Below, piece after piece: positions 58,879 through 64,000 of a DNA stretch of 64,000 nt; position 1 is the first letter of the stretch; every line of letters starts with the position of its first letter. The notes beneath the pieces were generated by a model. The model had not been told where the DNA came from, did no database searches, and was given only the letters and a program-made list of their open reading frames with translations. Made by a program: the position numbers and the translations under genes. Source of the DNA: Rhipicephalus microplus (lineage: Eukaryota; Arthropoda; Arachnida; Ixodida; Ixodidae); contig NC_134704.1 of the NCBI RefSeq assembly GCF_043290135.1, forward strand, positions 14,834,001 through 14,898,000, given 5' to 3'.

Positions 58879-59810
58879 ATGCTGATAAAGACATTGGGTC
58901 TGAAGACTAATCGAACTTCGAGAGAGGCAGTGAGCAAAATAATTATCGATGGTGAAGTCCCCGATGAATGGAAACTTAGGAGGATGAGCATGATCTATGA
59001 AGAAAAGAGGGACAAAGTTGACATAAACAGCTACCGTCCTATAACAGTGACATCAGTGGTCTACAGGCTGGTGATACAGATTATAAAGGAAAGACTGCAG
59101 GCATGGAGAGAGGACGAGGGAATGCTGGGGGAACTGCAGAATGGGTTTCGGAAACAGGAGGTTGGAAGACAATCTGCTCTCACTGACGCAGTGCATCAAA
59201 ATAGCAGAAAAGAAACACAGGCCCCTGTGGCTATCATTTTTGGATATCAAGGGAGCGTATGATAGCGTGGTTCAAGAGGACTTGTGGGGAATACTGGACA
59301 CACTAGGTGCGGAAGATGGAGTCACTAATTTTTTGAAGGATATCTGTAAAGGTAAAAGGTAGTTATAAAGTGGGAAAAACAGGTATCCAAGCCCATAGAG
59401 GCAAAACGGGGGCTTAGGCAGGGGTGTCCTTGTCACCCTTGTTATTCATGATGAACCTACAATAATTAGAGGCCAAATTAGAGGGAACTGGACTTGGCTT
59501 CAACCTCTCTTTCGTCGAACAAGGAAAACTCATTGAACAGGCACTATCAGCATTGATGTACGCAGATGATATAGTGCTAATGGCCGACAACAAGGAAGAT
59601 TTGCAGACATTGATGGACATCTGCGGTAATGAGGGAGGTAGGTTAAATTTCAGATTCAGTGAGGAAAAATCAGCAGTCATGATTTTTAATGATAATGAAG
59701 GTAGTGAGCTTAGAATACAGGATGTCACGCTAGAGATAACAGATAAATACAAATATCTGGGCGTATGGGACCGAATACCTAAGGCAACACGAAATATACG
59801 TGACGACTAA
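58879..59810 (+). pseudogene. LINE reverse transcriptase remnant
   Basis: Motifs in order are DGEVPDEWKLRRMSMIYEEK, SYRPITVTSVVYRLV (near 59,028-59,070), LGELQNGFRKQ, SFLDIKGAYDSV (near 59,236-59,268; first catalytic Asp) and MYADDIVLMADN (near 59,556-59,590; catalytic Asp pair). KYKYLGVW follows near 59,747-59,768. At least three frame changes occur between them. A possible intact active site does not rescue the broken frame. Confidence 0.87.
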
Positions 59811-60353
59811 AGGTAACAGAAATGCAGCAGTGATGAAAAATAGGACACTGTGGAATTACAATAGGTATGATGTTGCGAGAGGAATATGGAAAGGGGTCAT
59901 GGTTTCTCGTCTGATGTTCGGCAATGCGTGGTCTTGTGCATGAGATCAGAAGTTCAAGCAAGATTAGAAATTAAGCAACGTGAAATAGGTAGGCTTGTTC
60001 CAGGAGCTCATGGGAATACACCAAATCAGAAAGTACAAGGTGATAAGGGTCAAAACAGCATTTGAGGGCAGGGAAAGCTAGCAGCAAGATGGAATTTGAG
60101 AAGCGATTGAGAGAAATGGGGGAGGAGCGTTAGGCTAGGAAGCTTTTTAGCTATTTTTACATGAGGAATGTCGATACAAAATGAAGGATGCGAACCAGAA
60201 AATTGATGGGCAAATACTTAGAAAACAGAAGGGGGCCAAACCAAAAAAAACTATCGGTTAAGTAGAAGGTGAAGCAAAAGGAGACCGACATGTGGAGAAT
60301 CGGCATGATTAAGAAGTCCGCACTAGAGATCTATCGAACTTTTAAGCAGAAAA

Positions 60354-60620
60354 TTGCCAAGGAAAGGATCTATGATAATACCCGGGGTAGTTCTCTACTG
60401 TTTGAAGCTAGGACGGGCCAAATATGAAGGGGAAGACAGGGTATGCAGTGCATGTGGAGAGGAGAAGGAAACTGTCGAACACTTGATAATGTTCTGTAAA
60501 GGGCTTCACCCTATAGTTCAGGATGATGGCGCAGAGTTTTTCAAAGCACTGGGGTTTAGGGACAGGGAGGGCAAAAAAGACATTAAGCTGGTAGAATTAT
60601 ACTTGAGGGAGGTTATCTGA
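60354..60620 (+). pseudogene. LINE C-terminal zinc-knuckle segment
   Basis: RVCSACGEEKETVEHLIMFCK near 60,441-60,500 has the Cys-X2-Cys-X8-His-X4-Cys pattern found at the C-terminus of several LINE clades. The frame ends with a TGA at 60,618-60,620 and is followed by the element's 3' tail. Confidence 0.8.
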
Positions 60621-60807
60621 TTGGCGGCTAAAGTCAAGGTACGATTGAAAATTAAACCCATCACTGCAAAGTATCAGTCCTCAGCCTCACTATTTAAAGA
60701 AAAAAAAAAATAAACCTAGTTTTTGGTTCACTGAGTATTACGACTTGGTGGCGTTAGCCACCGCCTGACCTAAATGGTACAGCCCGATCAATTTATCTAT
60801 CTATCCA

Positions 60808-61029
60808 GCAGTATTAATGAATCAAAGCACAAATTAGCGTTATAATGAGCGGCTTTATAAATCAGTAATAAAACAACAATTCTTTGGATAAATTGAAGGC
60901 AGGGGATTTCTTACGACACCGTGATCATAGCAGTGGGCAAACGGTTTGGGTTTAGTTTTGCAGTGCTATCATCATCACCATTTTTCAAGTCCTGATGTTT
61001 GCAAGCGGCGGCAAGTCGTACAATCGATA
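60808..61029 (+). promoter_or_regulatory. Upstream region of PAXBP1-like gene
   Basis: A 222-bp interval between the LINE tail and the start codon. No TATA box is seen. It must hold part of the promoter and 5' UTR if no upstream non-coding exon exists, so the LINE lies very close to the promoter. Confidence 0.35.
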
Positions 61030-63552
61030 ATGTCTCTGTTTAGGAAGCCGAACAGGAAATTTCGGCAGAGATTGCAGCACAGTGACACTGAAGACGAAGC
61101 AGAGGTGACGAATGTTCCGGTGGAAAAGTCGCCTCCTCGAGTAGAAACACCAGCAGCACCGGCGGTTGAGGTTGAGGACCCGAAGGCACCGGCGTCTCTA
61201 CTTAGTTTCGGTGATGACGACGAAGAGGGTAAGTATAAAACTTCTGAGGCCACGATCGGACTCAACTTTTGAACAGTGTACTACAACCCCTCGCGCACAT
61301 GTGGCATTATCGTTCAGACTGCCGAAAACTGCAGTGGCGGCTATGACAGTTCGCAATTCGCTTGTCAAGCTACGAGTCGCCCGCCCCTGATGGGTCGCTG
61401 AAACCATCAATTTTAACCTTTATTTTTGTCCTCAGCTTTTTATACTCGACGTGTAACTAATTAGCAAACCGTACTCAACGATACGTGTCGTAAGCTGCGA
61501 GTGTGACATCACTGTCAATCGACGAATCCTTCATAAGCATGCTCGGGTGAATCCACTCCCATCCTCTAAGACGCGTATTGTAACGCGCTTGTTGAATGTC
61601 TTCGATACAGAAATGCTCTGTTGTCAGAACAATACATGTCGCTTTAATGTGTACAAAAATAGTGTTGCTGTGATACTAATATGAAAGCTGCCTTGAACGT
61701 TCTTATCATGCCAAAATGGAGGTTTCTCTTGCATTGTTTAAGACAAGAATAAATGCTTATAATGCTGCGATAAACACTACTTCTACAAAGTATCGCTTAA
61801 GTTAAAAAGTTAGAATGTATGCCTACCAGAAATCAGCACAAGGAGCGGGGGCAACATGTCTTGTTGCCTCCCCTTTGTGTTGTCATCTTTTCCGTATATA
61901 AAACGTAATATTGTTCAATCACAGTTTGAGATGAGGCTTCACACTGTGTGTGCCGTAGTCAAAATGAGGTGAAACATCTGCCGATAACGACATGAATAAC
62001 AGTACATAAAAAAAAATTGAGACAAATCAAAGTGCTATCGCTTCTCTGGTGATGCTGCTACAATGTTCCATTAGCATGGAACATTGTAGCAGCATCACCA
62101 CTGTGAGTGAAAGGTCGTTGGCACTGATGAAGCAGTTGTACGATAGCACTACTCATCCAGGCAAGGGATTTAAACTGGCACCTTTACCGAACTCTTCGCA
62201 TTGTCACTTTATCAGACGTGGTGATTTGCATTGCTGTAAAACTTGATAATGTTGCCTTAGTCCATGATAGCAGTTAAAACTTTTACAGGCAGACCTTGTT
62301 GTGTTCTGAGGGCACACATATTAGGTCCTCGCTGCTTTTCAGCTTTATCTTACGAAGGAATCTTATTCACACAGAAACGGAGGTGTTCAAGGTGCGGAAG
62401 TCGACATACAGCCGTCGGCTGGCCAAGCAGTTGGAACGTGATCGCAAAAAGAAGCTTCGGGAGGCAACGAAGGTGGAAGTCAAGCCAGAGCCTGAGCCCC
62501 TACCCTCTGCGCTTCCTGAAAAGCCCTCAGTGCGGCCTTTTAGTGATGAGCTTGAAATTAAGATTAAGGTAAGCTTCTCAAGTTACTACCTTGACTTGTA
62601 TTACCAATACGATGAATCTAGACCTAGTGTTATAATTCTCACACATTTTGCTGCAGAGAGAAAGCTTTTGAGAACCAGTGGATTGATTCATCTATTGGAA
62701 TGCATCCTCTCAACATAAAACAAAATTTTAGTTAAACATTTCTGCATTCACTATAAATGCAACTTGCTGCTGCATAACCTTAACATTTGGTATAGTAACC
62801 TGTTTAATTACTATACACATTAATAAAGCAAGGTGTAGCGCTTGTCCTCATTGTCCCCTTCATCTGTTGTCTTTTTTAGCTTCAGCTGTAAAAAAAAAAT
62901 TCATTACTAGCATGTCTTCACTAAACAGGGCATTACAAATGTCAGCCATTGCAGAGTATATTGAATGCAGAGTCCGTGAATTTTTCGTTTTCTAGTGTCG
63001 ATATGACATCCTGAGTGTTTTATGTTGTTGATTTTCGCTTTGGATACTATGCCTTGTGTACTTTTTGCTTTGGGTGCTTTCGCCTGTAGTAAAGTTTCCC
63101 CCGACTAAAACTTCCTGTCCCACATGCTGCTGTCATTGTTTTGTGGTAGCAGAGCTGGTCAAGCTGCAGCTATTGCTGCTTTCACCCAGCTATACCTACC
63201 GTAAATAGTACATTTTTTCCTTATTCTTGTACTTCATCTTAGCTTCAACTGTATTGATTATGATGAAATAAACCGAATCTCAAATTATTGTGTTTATTAG
63301 CAGATACATAGCAACTAAATGTTGCTAAAATATTGCTTCTAAGGCACAGGGTGCATACTGCTAAAAATAATATACACTTTACAAACATTCATTGTATGTG
63401 GATACTTCACTGCTCTATTCAATATCATTTTCTTGCTATCCTGTAGAACACGTTCAAGATCCTCAACTCTGAAGAAATCAAGGGATCAGAGAGCGAAGAA
63501 GAGAATGAAGGAGAGGGCCCTCAGTATCGCCGCTTAAGAAATGTTATCCAAA
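61030..63552 (+). CDS. PAXBP1: PAXBP1/GCFC-like protein, first three exons, partial
   Basis: PAXBP1 (GC-rich sequence DNA-binding factor homologue) is a nuclear protein tied to spliceosome function and, in vertebrates, to PAX3/7 chromatin recruitment. Exons: 61,030-61,228, 62,375-62,568 and 63,447-63,552, all with GT/AG borders and compatible phases (1, 0, 1), giving 167 residues before the window ends. Residues 1-14 are basic (SLFRKPNRKFRQR), like the FRK-R start of the family. Residues 16-66 are acidic and Pro/Ala-rich, with LLSF at 57-60 followed by an Asp/Glu run. EVFKVRKSTYS at 69-79 is the strongest match to the vertebrate LLSF-...-EVFKVKKSSYS block. Residues 80-91 are Arg/Lys-rich. Exon 3 is acidic and less conserved, so its inclusion rests mainly on phase and splice sites. 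The GCFC domain lies beyond the edge. Confidence 0.75.
61229..62374 (+). other. PAXBP1-like intron 1
   Basis: Opens gtaagt and ends cacacag. It contains a perfect 24-bp hairpin at 62,047-62,100. Confidence 0.75.
62047..62100. repeat. Perfect 24-bp inverted repeat, 6-nt loop
   Basis: The arm at 62,047-62,070 (tggtgatgctgctacaatgt then tcca) is the exact reverse complement of 62,077-62,100, separated by ttagca. There are no mismatches. Confidence 0.95.
62569..63446 (+). other. PAXBP1-like intron 2
   Basis: An 878-bp GT-AG intron, AT-rich, with no repeat recognised. Confidence 0.7.
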
Positions 63553-64000
63553 GTATGGCTTTCTTTTGTATAATGTATCATTTCAATGTACAGTTTCACT
63601 CATGTTGCTTGGATTGTATTAGTGATAAAAAGACACCTGTAAAAATTAATAGTGCTGTGAATTATTTACTACCTTAGGCTTGAAAGTTTGTGTGGTATAG
63701 CTGTATATGTGTATTAGTAATTTTTGTGGGCTTGTTGCACTTTACACAGTTGCACATGACTGAAGGTTCAGTTCAAATCCCTGTCACTGAAAATGTCCAG
63801 CGTAACGGATCATAGTCTCTGTTACTTACAGCTGTAATTGATATTGTTGGAACACGGCAGACCAACTTTTACTTCTCTATAATATCGCAAACGGTGTCTA
63901 GTTAGTGCACCTCTAGGGAGTCATGGTCGATCGACAAGCCCTGCTACATAACACTCCCACTCTTGTCTGATAACTGGTGTTGCCACTAAAAACGGACTCA
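63553..64000 (+). other. Start of PAXBP1-like intron 3, to window edge
   Basis: Opens gtatgg. No acceptor or further exon was identified before the end. Confidence 0.55.

Larger units (their letters stand above)
57650..60807 (+). mobile_element. Dead non-LTR retrotransposon (LINE), 5'-truncated
   Basis: The order on + is APE-type endonuclease, reverse transcriptase and C-terminal zinc knuckle, all in one original orientation but broken by many frameshifts and stops. The 3' end has the hairpin ggtggcgttagccacc (60,748-60,763), then gtacagcccgatcaa and a (TATC) tail ending near 60,807. The 5' end begins inside the endonuclease. The clade is uncertain (endonuclease-bearing; CR1, I or RTE types not separated). 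It cannot produce active proteins. Confidence 0.88.

Noticed and set aside
62047..62100. microRNA precursor
   Set aside because: The loop is only 6 nt and the arms are perfectly paired for 24 bp, unlike a typical precursor. It is kept as a palindrome finding.

Overview
The window looks like nuclear DNA of a hard tick (ixodid, probably metastriate and Rhipicephalus-like). The main reason is twelve copies of one tRNA-headed SINE of about 240 bp that matches my memory of the Ruka-type SINEs of Rhipicephalus. Other support comes from introns of 0.6-2.6 kb with GT/AG borders, tick-type LINE and Ty3/gypsy remnants, many small inverted-repeat elements and abundant microsatellites. No bacterial operon, rRNA, functional tRNA gene or CRISPR array is visible. 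The species call is inference; I ran no database search.

Layout. Positions 1-26,700 are gene-poor: SINEs, microsatellites (GATA, ATT, GAAA, GT, CA/GA, TTAT/ATTC), two inverted copies of a repeat with polypurine tracts, a deleted TTAA-type (piggyBac-like) transposon at 18,199-19,518, and a minisatellite of 78-82 bp units at 20,733-23,047 with higher-order structure and a SINE inserted in it. Positions 26,764-40,347 (+) hold a complete ten-exon malonyl-CoA decarboxylase gene (497 codons), with a SINE, small MITEs and foldbacks in its introns. Positions 41,300-50,300 are a transposon graveyard: foldback elements, a dead Ty3/gypsy element at about 43,900-47,748 carrying two nested inverted-repeat insertions, two SINEs and an LTR-like fragment. 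Positions 50,953-52,260 (+) hold a two-exon CD164/endolyn-type sialomucin gene with a long 3' region that contains a MITE. Positions 55,640-56,600 are a palindromic repeat complex and 57,650-60,807 a dead non-LTR retrotransposon with endonuclease, YADD reverse transcriptase and a C-terminal zinc knuckle. From 61,030 to the right edge (+) lie the first three exons of a PAXBP1/GCFC-like gene that runs out of the window.

The three host genes are all on the + strand and have no obvious shared function: fatty-acid/malonyl-CoA metabolism, an endolysosomal mucin, and an RNA-splicing-associated nuclear protein. I did not find a convincing new multi-gene system. The most interesting structures are the higher-order minisatellite, the nested insertions in the gypsy element, the deleted piggyBac-like element, perfect hairpins next to or inside the genes, and the tick MLYCD lacking the C-terminal peroxisomal signal of its vertebrate counterpart.
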